This document shows, in pieces, positions 18,613-26,219 of a stretch of 34,536 nucleotides of DNA. Position numbers and translations under genes: made by a program. Within the stretch, counting starts at the first letter, position 1, and every line of letters starts with the position of its first letter. Below the pieces are notes generated by a model. It was not told the DNA's origin, did not search any database, and worked only from the letters and a program-made list of their open reading frames with translations. Source of the stretch: Clostridium sp. Cult3 (lineage in GTDB: Bacteria > Bacillota > Clostridia > Tissierellales > Tepidimicrobiaceae); contig NZ_PPXY01000060.1 of NCBI RefSeq assembly GCF_021655115.1, positions 1-34,536 on the forward strand. Reading direction: 5' to 3'.

Positions 18613-19232
18613 TTTAAATAATTTCTACCCTCAGGTGTATATCGGTAAATTACGAATTTTTCTAGACTATCTGCGGTTGTAGGGACTGGTATTTTGTTGA
18701 TCATTTGAAAAGGAGTATGATTGTTAAGGAAAAGTTTATATTCAGGTATTGGGTAGTATAGGATCATATCTATAGGTCGAGTTTCTTTTTTTATTGACTT
18801 TAAAATATTGTGAACTACCTTTTTAAAAATATTTACTGAAAAGGGATTAAATAAGTAGAATAAATTGTCCGTTAATTCTATCTCATAATGCTCTGCTAGC
18901 CCATATTCTAATTTTATAGGAGCCTTAATATGTTTGGCTTTTTGCTTGTATCTAAACTTGTTATTCAGGGCTTCTTCGTAGGTTCTATCATGGGCCTCTA
19001 CTCCTGTAACTGGCACATGGAAACGGTTATGTATGTAGAAAGCTACACGGCCACGACCACATCCAAAATCTACTACCTTATGGTTTTTATCAATTTTATA
19101 AGCTTGAAATAGCTTGTCCAGTGCTGTATAGGGTGTAGCTTCATATCGATTATAGTGTATAATCTTCGTACCCCATTCTCTAATGCCAGTAGTTTTAATA
19201 TTTAGTTTTTTATCATACATTTTTTCTGCCAT
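18603..19232 (-). CDS. Class I SAM-dependent methyltransferase, target unknown
   Basis: This 209-residue protein has the SAM-binding motif I VVDFGCGRGRVAFYI (about 53-67) and an acidic residue in VTGVEAHDRTYEEA at the end of strand 2. FYLFNPFSVNIFKKVV lies where motif IV is found and resembles small-molecule or unclassified class I enzymes rather than DNA methylases (no DPPY-type motif). I do not recognise the substrate. It is the only gene on the minus strand between oriC and phzF, facing the replication fork. It is bracketed by two parS sites and has its own promoter (19273-19302). Confidence 0.85.
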   Translation of the reverse strand: MAEKMYDKKLNIKTTGIREWGTKIIHYNRYEATPYTALDKLFQAYKIDKNHKVVDFGCGRGRVAFYIHNRFHVPVTGVEAHDRTYEEALNNKFRYKQKAKHIKAPIKLEYGLAEHYEIELTDNLFYLFNPFSVNIFKKVVHNILKSIKKETRPIDMILYYPIPEYKLFLNNHTPFQMINKIPVPTTADSLEKFVIYRYTPEGRNYLNET

Positions 19233-19272
19233 TTATACCACTTCCTTTAATAAATATTTATTATCACTATTT

Positions 19273-19302
19273 ATTTTATTAGATTTAGCGTAAAATTGCC
19301 AA
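19273..19302 (-). promoter_or_regulatory. Candidate promoter of the methyltransferase gene
   Basis: Minus strand TTGGCA (19297-19302), 18-bp spacer, TAAAAT (19273-19278), about 40 bp before the start codon. It lies 12 bp from the parS palindrome at 19315-19340, so spreading ParB could affect it. Confidence 0.45.
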
Positions 19303-19314
19303 TACGACATAACT

Positions 19315-19340
19315 AAAATTGTTTCACGTGAAACAATTTT
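19315..19340. promoter_or_regulatory. parS: parS site 2, within a 26-bp perfect palindrome
   Basis: A perfect parS TGTTTCACGTGAAACA (19320-19335) is extended by AAAAT and ATTTT to a 26-bp perfect palindrome. It lies in the divergent gap between the methyltransferase gene and parA, 78 bp before the parA start, near both promoters. ParB bound here may load onto origin DNA and may also influence parAB expression. Confidence 0.95.
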
Positions 19341-19418
19341 AATATTTAGAAAAAGATTTTCTTTTAGTTCTTTTATTTGATATTATATAATAAAGGAATA
19401 ACTATGGGAGTGTAAAAA

Positions 19419-20192
19419 ATGGCTCGGATAATTACTATATTTAATCAAAAAGGTGGAGTGGGTAAGACGACAACGGTAATAAATTTAGCTGCAGCTTTGG
19501 GCAAAATGAATTTGAGGATACTAATAGTGGATGTAGACCCTCAAGGTAATGCCACTAGCGGATTAGGAATTGAAAAGACTCAGCTAAAGCTATCTACTTA
19601 TGATGCATTAATAAATGGAGTAGGTTTGAATGAAATCATTCAAAAGACTTCTGCAGAAAATGTAGATATTGTTCCGTCTAATGTGGAGTTAGCAGGATCA
19701 GAAATAGAATTGATAGAAATGGATAATAGAGAGCTGGCACTAAAAAAAGCTATGGAAGTAATAGAAGATGTATATGATTATATATTTATCGACTGCCCTC
19801 CTTCATTGGGTTTATTGAGTATCAATGGTCTTTCCGCTTCCCATAGCGTATTAATACCAATACAATGTGAGTATTATGCTCTAGAAGGAGTTAGTCAATT
19901 AGTAGATACTATCATGTTAGTTAAGAGAAGTTTAAATCCAGAATTGGAAATAGAAGGTGTTGTCCTCAGCATGTTTGATGGAAGAACTAATTTATCCATT
20001 CAAGTAGTAGATGAAGTGAAAAAATATTTTAAAGGGAAGGTTTATACTTCGATTATACCGCGAAATGTAAGATTAGCTGAAGCTCCAAGCCACGGCTTAT
20101 CTATAATGGATTATGATCCTAAATCTAGAGGAGCAGAAGCTTATGGTGAATTGGCGGAAGAGTTTTTGTATTTGCAAGAGGAGGAAATTTAA
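19419..20192 (+). CDS. parA: Chromosome partitioning ATPase ParA (Soj)
   Basis: This 257-residue protein is a Walker-type ATPase that acts with ParB in origin segregation and, in Bacillus, controls DnaA. The deviant Walker A is FNQKGGVGKTTTVINLAAAL, with both lysines. Other motifs are VDVDPQGNATSGLG (A') and YIFIDCPPSLGLLSING (Walker B). It ends two... bases into the shared junction with parB: the stop TAA is followed directly by the parB ATG. The clean ATG follows GGGAG. The length and all motifs are those of chromosomal Soj proteins. Confidence 0.97.
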   Translation: MARIITIFNQKGGVGKTTTVINLAAALGKMNLRILIVDVDPQGNATSGLGIEKTQLKLSTYDALINGVGLNEIIQKTSAENVDIVPSNVELAGSEIELIEMDNRELALKKAMEVIEDVYDYIFIDCPPSLGLLSINGLSASHSVLIPIQCEYYALEGVSQLVDTIMLVKRSLNPELEIEGVVLSMFDGRTNLSIQVVDEVKKYFKGKVYTSIIPRNVRLAEAPSHGLSIMDYDPKSRGAEAYGELAEEFLYLQEEEI

Positions 20193-21059
20193 ATGGTTAC
20201 CAAAAAGAGAGGCTTAGGTAAAGGGTTAGCAGCTTTAATTCCCGATGAGCCAATAACAGATTTGCTTAATGAAGAGGTGGACAAGGAGTATATCGTAAAT
20301 ATTCAGATAGACTTAATAAAACCAAATAGAGACCAACCAAGACGAGAGTTTGAACCAGAAACTTTAAAAGAACTGAAAAATTCTATACTACAATATGGTA
20401 TTATCCAGCCAATAGTAGTGAGGAAGAAAGGTGAGAATTACGAAATAATAGCTGGGGAACGACGATGGAGAGCGGCAAAGGATGCTAAACTTAGTGAAGT
20501 ACCTTGTATAATTAGGGAAGTTAGCGATAAAGGAGCAATGAAATTAGCATTAATTGAAAATATTCAAAGAGAAGATTTAAACCCTATTGAGGAAGCCTAC
20601 GCTTTCAAAGGGTTAATGGAGGATTATAATTTAACTCAAGATGAGGTAGCAAAGGCTATTGGTAAGAGTAGATCTTATATTGCAAACTCAGTGAGATTGT
20701 TGAATTTAGATGAAAAGGTTTTGGATTATATAGCGGAAGGAAAAATAAGTAGTGGTCATGGCAGAGCTTTGCTTTCATTGGATAGTAAGGATGAACAATT
20801 AAAAACTGCTGAGTCCATAGTTAATGAAAAAATTAATGTTAGAGAAACGGAAAAATTAGTAAAAAATAGGTCTACAAAAAAACGAAAGCCAAAGATGACA
20901 CTAAATAGGGACCCTTTTACCGAAGAAATAGAAGAAAATTTGATGAGAGCATTGGGAACAAAAGTAAAACTTACATCGAAAAAGGATGGAGGCAAAATAG
21001 AGATAGAATTCTATAATGATGAAGATTTAGATAGAATTATAGAAATAATCACTAATTAA
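20193..21059 (+). CDS. parB: Chromosome partitioning protein ParB (Spo0J)
   Basis: This 288-residue CTPase clamp loads at parS and spreads over origin DNA, recruiting SMC in other Firmicutes. The N-terminal KKRGLGKGLAALI is the segment that stimulates ParA. CTP motifs are GERRWRA (88-94) and ENIQRED (122-128). The helix-turn-helix has GKSRSYIANSVRLLNL, with Arg where Noc has Gln, consistent with parS recognition. The C-terminal dimer domain follows. GAGGAGG lies before the ATG, inside the end of parA. The stop codon lies in the parS palindrome at 21055-21082. Confidence 0.97.
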   Translation: MVTKKRGLGKGLAALIPDEPITDLLNEEVDKEYIVNIQIDLIKPNRDQPRREFEPETLKELKNSILQYGIIQPIVVRKKGENYEIIAGERRWRAAKDAKLSEVPCIIREVSDKGAMKLALIENIQREDLNPIEEAYAFKGLMEDYNLTQDEVAKAIGKSRSYIANSVRLLNLDEKVLDYIAEGKISSGHGRALLSLDSKDEQLKTAESIVNEKINVRETEKLVKNRSTKKRKPKMTLNRDPFTEEIEENLMRALGTKVKLTSKKDGGKIEIEFYNDEDLDRIIEIITN

Positions 21060-21082
21060 ATGTTTCACGTGAAACATTTAAT
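21055..21082. promoter_or_regulatory. parS: parS site 3, within a 28-bp perfect palindrome
   Basis: A perfect parS (21061-21076) is extended by six bases on each side to a 28-bp palindrome. It takes in the parB stop codon (21057-21059) on the left and ends one base before the GGAAGGGTG ribosome site of the next gene. Confidence 0.95.
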
Positions 21083-21097
21083 GGAAGGGTGCAAGAA

Positions 21098-21994
21098 ATG
21101 GGAATAAATATTTATCAAGTAGATGTTTTTTCATCTAAACCCTTTGGTGGTAATCCAGCAGGAGTAGTTCCTGATGCAAGAGGATTATCTGAAGAGGATA
21201 TGCAAGATATAGCAAGGGAGATGAATCTTTCAGAAACTGTATTTATTGTACCTAAAGATAAGGATAATTATGAGGTCAGATTTTTTACACCTACAAATGA
21301 GGTAGATCTATGCGGACATGGAACTATTGGAGCTTTTTATGTGTTGGCTTGTAAGGGATATATTCCTTCTCTTTATAGTAGGGTAAAAAGAGTATATCAG
21401 AATACAAAGGTTGGAAAACTTGCCGTAGATATAAGCTATTGCAACGGGAATGTAGAGAAAGTGATGATGGAACAGGCTCCACCGAAGGATTTAGGTAAGG
21501 TTGAATATATGGAAGAACTATTAGAGTGTTTTAACATAGAAAGAAGTAATATAGGCATTGGTAGGGAATATATAGAACCTAGAATTGTATCTACTGGACT
21601 TAAAGACATACTATTACCACTAAATAGTAAAGAAACATTGGAAAGTTTACGAGTAGATTTTAAAAAGCTAGAGGACATATCAAATAAACTAAAGATAATA
21701 GGGGTTCATGCTTTTTATTTACCACATATAAACTCTGATAAGGTGTATACCAGAAACTTTGCACCTGCTGTTGGTATAAACGAAGAATCTGCAACAGGGA
21801 CAGCCAATGGCGGATTGATATATTTTTTAAAGGATAGAGGATATATACACGGAAATGAGATCTTATCTATACAAGGAGAACAGTTAAATAGAAAAAGTTT
21901 AATTTACTGTAGGATTCACGATAAAAATGGAGAGTATAGTGTGAAAGTTGGAGGTCAGGCTAAAATAGTATTAGAAGGTATTATATATTGTTAA
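21098..21994 (+). CDS. PhzF-family isomerase/epimerase
   Basis: This 298-residue protein belongs to the PhzF family, which has two similar diaminopimelate epimerase-like halves. Signatures: IYQVDVFSSKPFGGNPAGVV at the start, NLSETVFI with the glutamate expected in catalysis, then FTPTNEVDLCGHGTIGAFYV, and near the end ESATGTANGGLIYFL. Most family members outside phenazine clusters have no known substrate, and no phenazine genes are here. Start set at ATG 21098, six bases after GGAAGGGTG; an in-frame GTG at 21089 is part of that site. No separate promoter was seen, so it may be read through from parAB. Confidence 0.92.
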   Translation: MGINIYQVDVFSSKPFGGNPAGVVPDARGLSEEDMQDIAREMNLSETVFIVPKDKDNYEVRFFTPTNEVDLCGHGTIGAFYVLACKGYIPSLYSRVKRVYQNTKVGKLAVDISYCNGNVEKVMMEQAPPKDLGKVEYMEELLECFNIERSNIGIGREYIEPRIVSTGLKDILLPLNSKETLESLRVDFKKLEDISNKLKIIGVHAFYLPHINSDKVYTRNFAPAVGINEESATGTANGGLIYFLKDRGYIHGNEILSIQGEQLNRKSLIYCRIHDKNGEYSVKVGGQAKIVLEGIIYC

Positions 21995-22018
21995 ACCAAC
22001 CGATATCGGTTGGTTTAA
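21991..22018. terminator. 28-bp perfect palindromic terminator between phzF-like gene and ytaF
   Basis: Arms of 14 bp based on AAACCAACCGAT are exact complements around GATATC, with the phzF-like stop codon in the left arm and the ytaF stop one base beyond the right. The two genes converge here. T-rich sequence follows on the plus side. Confidence 0.85.
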
Positions 22019-22019
22019 A

Positions 22020-22640
22020 TTATTTTAGTTTTAGCAAAGCTAAGATGATGAGCATTACCCCAGATAGCCAGGATAGGTCCATATTTGTTCTCTCTACAAA
22101 CTTCCTTCCCAGAAGCAAACCACCCCATATGGCCACTACATCCCATATTAAGGATAAAATTATCACAACAATATAGTTAATATTGCCAATACCAGATCCA
22201 AAACCTATTGCTATGGAATCCAAGGATAAGGCAATAGCAAGATATAAAGCTTCCTTTAGATTAAGAGTTTTTGAATTGTCTAAATCTGCTTTGGTTTCAT
22301 CTATATAAATATCTATGATTAACCATATATTGAATAGTTTTAATTTCACCTGTTTCTTAGAATGGGTTTTTTTTTCTAAGTATCTTTTGATAATACTTTC
22401 AAAAAGATAATATATACCCAATACCATGAGTAGTATAAAGCTAATCATGATGGTTAAATCACTGGGGAGTACTTTTTTTAGCAATGATCCTAGAAACATT
22501 GAAAGTGCTAAAAAAGCAGCACATACAATGTCTATGATGACAATAGATTTCAAAGGAATTTTTATATCGCTAGTACCGTAGGCTATACTGGCTACAAAAG
22601 CATCCATGGATAGGGTAAGGACTAATAATATTATTTCCAT
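22020..22640 (-). CDS. ytaF: Sporulation membrane protein YtaF (MntP-like fold)
   Basis: This 206-residue membrane protein has about six segments in two similar halves, each carrying an acidic signature: LTLSMDAFVASIAYGTSDI and IALSLDSIAIGFGSGIG. A polar loop with IDETKADLDN separates the halves. These features match YtaF, related to the MntP manganese exporter family; its function in sporulation is not well defined. Start set at 22640 because AAGGAGTG lies five bases upstream; an in-frame start at 22673 has no such site. It is divergent from the antiporter gene. Confidence 0.85.
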   Translation of the reverse strand: MEIILLVLTLSMDAFVASIAYGTSDIKIPLKSIVIIDIVCAAFLALSMFLGSLLKKVLPSDLTIMISFILLMVLGIYYLFESIIKRYLEKKTHSKKQVKLKLFNIWLIIDIYIDETKADLDNSKTLNLKEALYLAIALSLDSIAIGFGSGIGNINYIVVIILSLIWDVVAIWGGLLLGRKFVERTNMDLSWLSGVMLIILALLKLK

Positions 22641-22795
22641 GCTAGCACTCCTTTTAATTATAATTATTATCATCTTATTCTTTAATGTGTTTATTGTTAC
22701 AAGCTGTAATGTTTTTGAAAGGACATGTGTAATAATACTTGGTAAATTTTTATATAAATATAGTACAGGGGAAAATAAAGCTTTAGGAGGAGAGT

Positions 22796-23743
22796 ATGGA
22801 AATTGGCCTAATTCTAATGTTTTTTATTATTGGATTGATTATGACTGTAAAGGGTGGAGATCTATTTGTAGATGCTTCTATATGGATTGCAGAAAGAACG
22901 GGAATTTCATCTGGAATTATTGGAGCAACCGTTGTAAGTATGGCTACAACTCTTCCAGAATTTTTTGTATCTACTGTAGCTAGTAATGAAGGATTCTCGG
23001 AAATGGCTGTTGGTAATGCTATAGGTTCATATATATGTAATATAGCTTTTATTATTGGAGTATGTTCATTGATAAAACCCATAGAAATAAAAAGCAGTTT
23101 TTTTGGTATCAAGGGAGTCATGATGATAAGCTTTTTATCCATATTTTTTATATTAGCAAAAGATGGGATTATAACATTTAGAGAAGGATATTTGTTGATG
23201 TTGTTGATAATATTTTTTATTGCAATAAATATTTTTGAGCACAAAAAAGTAGATATACATAGGAATAAAAGAAAAAGGAAGCCGATAAAAAAGAAGGAAT
23301 TAATAAAAAATGGGTTTAAATTTGTAATAGGGGTTTTGCTAATTGTATATGGTGCTCATATTTTAGTAGATAGCGGGGTAAAGATTGCAAATATTTTAAG
23401 GATTCCAAAGCAGGTGGTAAGCCTTACACTTCTTGCAGTAGGAACTTCAATACCTGAATTTGTTACATCATTAGTGGCTATATTTAAGAATCAACAGAAT
23501 ATTTCTATAGGAAATATTTTAGGTGCTAATATTCTAAATATTTCTATTGTAATAGGTGCATCAACTTTAGTTAGTGATAGGGGCTTAATTGTAACAGGGC
23601 AGACATTGTTTACCGATATACCCATGGCTATGGTGGTTTCTCTTATATTTATTGTAATAGGATTGTTAAAGGAAAGAATAGGAAGATTCACAGGACTAGT
23701 ACTTTTAGGGACCTATATAGGCTATTTAATCATATTGTTTTAA
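22796..23743 (+). CDS. Calcium/sodium antiporter (CaCA family, YrbG-like)
   Basis: This 315-residue membrane protein has about ten transmembrane segments and the two inverted alpha repeats of the Ca2+/cation antiporter superfamily: GATVVSMATTLPEFFVSTVA in the first half and LTLLAVGTSIPEFVTSLVAI in the second. The acidic residue after the proline in each repeat is expected to bind the cation. A lysine-arginine-rich cytoplasmic loop (HRNKRKRKPIKKK) splits the two halves. AGGAGG precedes the ATG. The first repeat has ATT where GTS is more usual. Ion preference cannot be told from sequence alone. Confidence 0.92.
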   Translation: MEIGLILMFFIIGLIMTVKGGDLFVDASIWIAERTGISSGIIGATVVSMATTLPEFFVSTVASNEGFSEMAVGNAIGSYICNIAFIIGVCSLIKPIEIKSSFFGIKGVMMISFLSIFFILAKDGIITFREGYLLMLLIIFFIAINIFEHKKVDIHRNKRKRKPIKKKELIKNGFKFVIGVLLIVYGAHILVDSGVKIANILRIPKQVVSLTLLAVGTSIPEFVTSLVAIFKNQQNISIGNILGANILNISIVIGASTLVSDRGLIVTGQTLFTDIPMAMVVSLIFIVIGLLKERIGRFTGLVLLGTYIGYLIILF

Positions 23744-23796
23744 TAATTTAATGAAATAAAAAATAAAATATTAAATGATATATTGTTATTAAAATT

Positions 23797-23824
23797 AAAA
23801 CCGACTGATAACTCAGTCGGTTTT
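23797..23824 (+). terminator. Terminator after the antiporter gene
   Basis: A 12-bp perfect stem (AAAACCGACTGA and its complement) with a TAAC loop, ending TTTT. The following 168 bp before the symporter gene hold no gene and no riboswitch I recognise; a weak TTGAAA occurs near 23868. Confidence 0.85.
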
Positions 23825-23992
23825 AGATTTTTCAGGAGTATTAAAAAGTAGTAAATGCACATAATAAATTGAAATACTAAAAAACAACTTTAGATAGGAT
23901 AAAGGTGAAAAAATAGAGGGATAGTAAAATGTTTAGGAGCAATAATCTACATTAGTAATTTATAAAATCTAATAAACAGAGGAGGAAAAATA

Positions 23993-25345
23993 ATGAATAT
24001 TATTAAGATAGTGGATAAGTTAAACTCGTTCTTATGGGAAAACCTTTTAATATTTCTATTATTAGGTACAGGTATTTACTATTCTTTTAGGTTGAGATTT
24101 CCCCAAATCCGTCAAATTAAGGCAATTAATGAACATGTATTTGGAAAGGTATTAAAAAGAGGCGATAAGGCTGATGCAGACGGGATGACATCATTTCAAG
24201 CTTTAGCGACGGCGTTGGCAGCTCAGGTAGGAACGGGAAACCTAGCAGGAGTAGCTACAGCTATAGCTTCTGGAGGTCCAGGAGCTATATTTTGGATGTG
24301 GATCAGTGCCTTTTTTGGTATGGGTACAATATTTGGAGAGGCTATTTTGGCGCAAAAATACGTAGAAAGAATTGATGGAGAAGTAGTGGGAGGGCCAGCA
24401 TATTACTTAAGGAAGGGTGTAAATAGTAAGTTTTTAGCAGGTTTTTTTGCAGTTTCGATAATTATAGCTTTAGGATTTATAGGTAATATGGTCCAATCAA
24501 ATTCTATAGCCATAGCATTAAATTCAGCATTTGATATTCCAAGCTGGATAGGTGGGGCAATAGCCGCGGTTTTAGCAGGTTTAATACTTGTTGGAGGTAT
24601 CAGTAGAATAGCATCTTTTACTGAATTAATAGTTCCCATTATGGCTATTTTATACATTGCTGGAAGTATGGTAATTATAGTGCTAAACTACAATCAAATT
24701 ATTCCAGCATTTAAAACAATATTTAATTCTGCTTTTTCACCGGAAGCTGCTGTAGGGGGAGTGTTAGGAGCAACAGTAAAAGAGGCTGTAAGATATGGGA
24801 TATCTAGGGGATTGTTTTCCAATGAAGCTGGAATGGGTTCTACACCGCATGCTCATGCAGTAGCAAAGGTAGATCATCCTGCTGAGCAAGGTTTAGTAGC
24901 TATATTTGGTGTTATATTTGATACATTGATTATATGTACTATAACAGCTTTAATAAATATTATAACTGGTGCTTATACTCAGGGGGTGACTGGAATTGCC
25001 ATGACTCAAACTGCATATAAAATTGGTCTTGGGAGTTTTGGTACAAAATTTATAGCAGTTAGTTTGTTCTTTTTTGCATTTTCTACTATTATCGGTTGGT
25101 ATTATTTTGGCGAATCTAATATAAAATATCTATTTGGGAAAGAAGGGATAAAATATTATAGAGTCATAGTTTTACTATTTATATTACTGGGTTCTATATT
25201 AGATGTAGACTTAGTTTGGAAAGTAGCCGATTTATTTAATGGATTGATGGTATTACCCAATATTGTTGGATTATTAATATTATCACCACAAGTTTTTGCT
25301 GCCCTAAGGGATTATGAAAACAATTTTTTAAATATGCCTAAATAA
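23993..25345 (+). CDS. Sodium:alanine symporter, AGCS family
   Basis: This 450-residue permease imports alanine or glycine with sodium. The family signature is clear: TSFQALATALAAQVGTGNLAGVATAIASGGPGAIFWMW, which spans the substrate and sodium site, then GPAYYLRKG and RGLFSNEAGMGSTPHAHA. About ten or eleven transmembrane segments are visible. AGGAGG precedes the ATG. It appears to be a single-gene unit; no clear terminator follows. Slightly shorter than some Bacillus members at the C-terminus but complete. Confidence 0.95.
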   Translation: MNIIKIVDKLNSFLWENLLIFLLLGTGIYYSFRLRFPQIRQIKAINEHVFGKVLKRGDKADADGMTSFQALATALAAQVGTGNLAGVATAIASGGPGAIFWMWISAFFGMGTIFGEAILAQKYVERIDGEVVGGPAYYLRKGVNSKFLAGFFAVSIIIALGFIGNMVQSNSIAIALNSAFDIPSWIGGAIAAVLAGLILVGGISRIASFTELIVPIMAILYIAGSMVIIVLNYNQIIPAFKTIFNSAFSPEAAVGGVLGATVKEAVRYGISRGLFSNEAGMGSTPHAHAVAKVDHPAEQGLVAIFGVIFDTLIICTITALINIITGAYTQGVTGIAMTQTAYKIGLGSFGTKFIAVSLFFFAFSTIIGWYYFGESNIKYLFGKEGIKYYRVIVLLFILLGSILDVDLVWKVADLFNGLMVLPNIVGLLILSPQVFAALRDYENNFLNMPK

Positions 25346-25376
25346 CAAAAAATGTGCTGAAAAGAAAATAGATCCC

Positions 25377-25405
25377 TTGATATAACTGTCTATATATAAT
25401 ATAAT
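25377..25405 (+). promoter_or_regulatory. Promoter of the cyclodeaminase-like gene
   Basis: TTGATA (25377-25382), 17-bp spacer, perfect TATAAT (25400-25405). It gives a leader of about 75 nt that contains a hairpin at 25424-25452. Confidence 0.75.
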
Positions 25406-25423
25406 AAAACTGTGTGAAATATG

Positions 25424-25452
25424 ATTTTACCATGCCTTTGGGCTAGTAAAAT
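25424..25452 (+). other. Leader hairpin before the cyclodeaminase-like gene
   Basis: ATTTTAC (25424-25430) pairs with GTAAAAT (25446-25452), and GCC/GGC within the loop may pair too; TTATTTTAT follows. It lies after the promoter, so it would be in the mRNA leader and could be an attenuator. It is too small to match a known riboswitch. Confidence 0.4.
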
Positions 25453-25483
25453 TATTTTATAATAACTAAATGGTGGTGATTTA

Positions 25484-26122
25484 ATGTTAATAAACAAAAG
25501 TGTTAAGGATTATGTTCTTCAAGTTGCGTCTAAAGAACCTACACCAGGGGGTGGAAGTGTTTCTGCACTAGCTGGAGGATTAGGAGCTGGACTAACAGCA
25601 ATGGTAGCTAATTTGACCATTGGTAGAAAGATATATGAAGAACTAGATGATGAAAAGAAGAAGGAAATGGATAGCAATTTTGAGGAGTTACAAAAAAGCA
25701 TAGAAAAGTTAAATGACATTGTAGATGAAGATACAAAAGCCTTCGATGGTGTAATGGAAGCTTTTAAAATGCCAAAGGAGACAGAAGAAGAAAAACAAAA
25801 GAGAAGTGCTGCAATTCAAGAAGGTTATAAAAAAGCTTTAGAAGTACCTTTTAAATGTGCAGAAGAATGTTTTCATGTATTGAAATTACAAGAAGTATTT
25901 GCTCATCATGGTAATGTAAATGCAATTACAGATGTAGGAGTAGGGGCATTACTTGCAGCCACTGGGCTTGAAGGTGCTTTATTAAATGTTAAGATAAACT
26001 TACTTAGTATTAAAGATGAAGAATATAGAAATGAAATGGAGAAAAAAGTAGACCAATTATTAAAAGAAGGAACTGAATTAAAAGAAGAACTAATGAAGAC
26101 TGTATATGAAAGATTAGGATAA
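25484..26122 (+). CDS. Cyclodeaminase/cyclohydrolase family protein (FchA-like)
   Basis: This 212-residue helical protein belongs to the family of the cyclodeaminase domain of FTCD and of the stand-alone methenyltetrahydrofolate cyclohydrolase FchA of clostridia. The signature EPTPGGGSVSALAGGLGAGL near the N-terminus is the folate-site motif. DEDTKAFDGVMEAFKMPKET and NVNAITDVGVGALLAATGLEGA are the other conserved blocks. No formate-tetrahydrofolate ligase or FolD gene is nearby, so whether it acts on formimino- or methenyl-tetrahydrofolate is not decided. GGTGGTG precedes the ATG. It has its own promoter and a terminator. Confidence 0.9.
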   Translation: MLINKSVKDYVLQVASKEPTPGGGSVSALAGGLGAGLTAMVANLTIGRKIYEELDDEKKKEMDSNFEELQKSIEKLNDIVDEDTKAFDGVMEAFKMPKETEEEKQKRSAAIQEGYKKALEVPFKCAEECFHVLKLQEVFAHHGNVNAITDVGVGALLAATGLEGALLNVKINLLSIKDEEYRNEMEKKVDQLLKEGTELKEELMKTVYERLG

Positions 26123-26150
26123 AAGGAGCTCGTTATGGAGCTTCTTTTTT
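26123..26150 (+). terminator. Terminator after the cyclodeaminase-like gene
   Basis: AAGGAGCTC (26123-26131) pairs with GAGCTTCTT (26138-26146), one G-T pair, followed by T residues to 26150. Confidence 0.85.
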
Positions 26151-26162
26151 ATTGCATATATA

Positions 26163-26191
26163 CATAAATAACCTCAATAATGTGTTATAAT
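26163..26191 (+). promoter_or_regulatory. Candidate extended -10 promoter of the cysteine desulfurase gene
   Basis: Perfect TATAAT at 26186-26191 preceded by TGT (an extended -10), with only a poor -35 (CATAAA) 17 bp upstream. Confidence 0.45.
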
Positions 26192-26219
26192 TGATTTATA
26201 AATATCGGAGGTGGAAATA

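Noticed and set aside
22606-22983. 125-codon plus-strand frame overlapping ytaF and the antiporter gene
   Set aside because: It overlaps two well-supported genes in other frames and has no family signature.
23825-23992. Riboswitch (for example glycine) before the alanine symporter gene
   Set aside because: No conserved aptamer core could be found in the 168-bp leader region.
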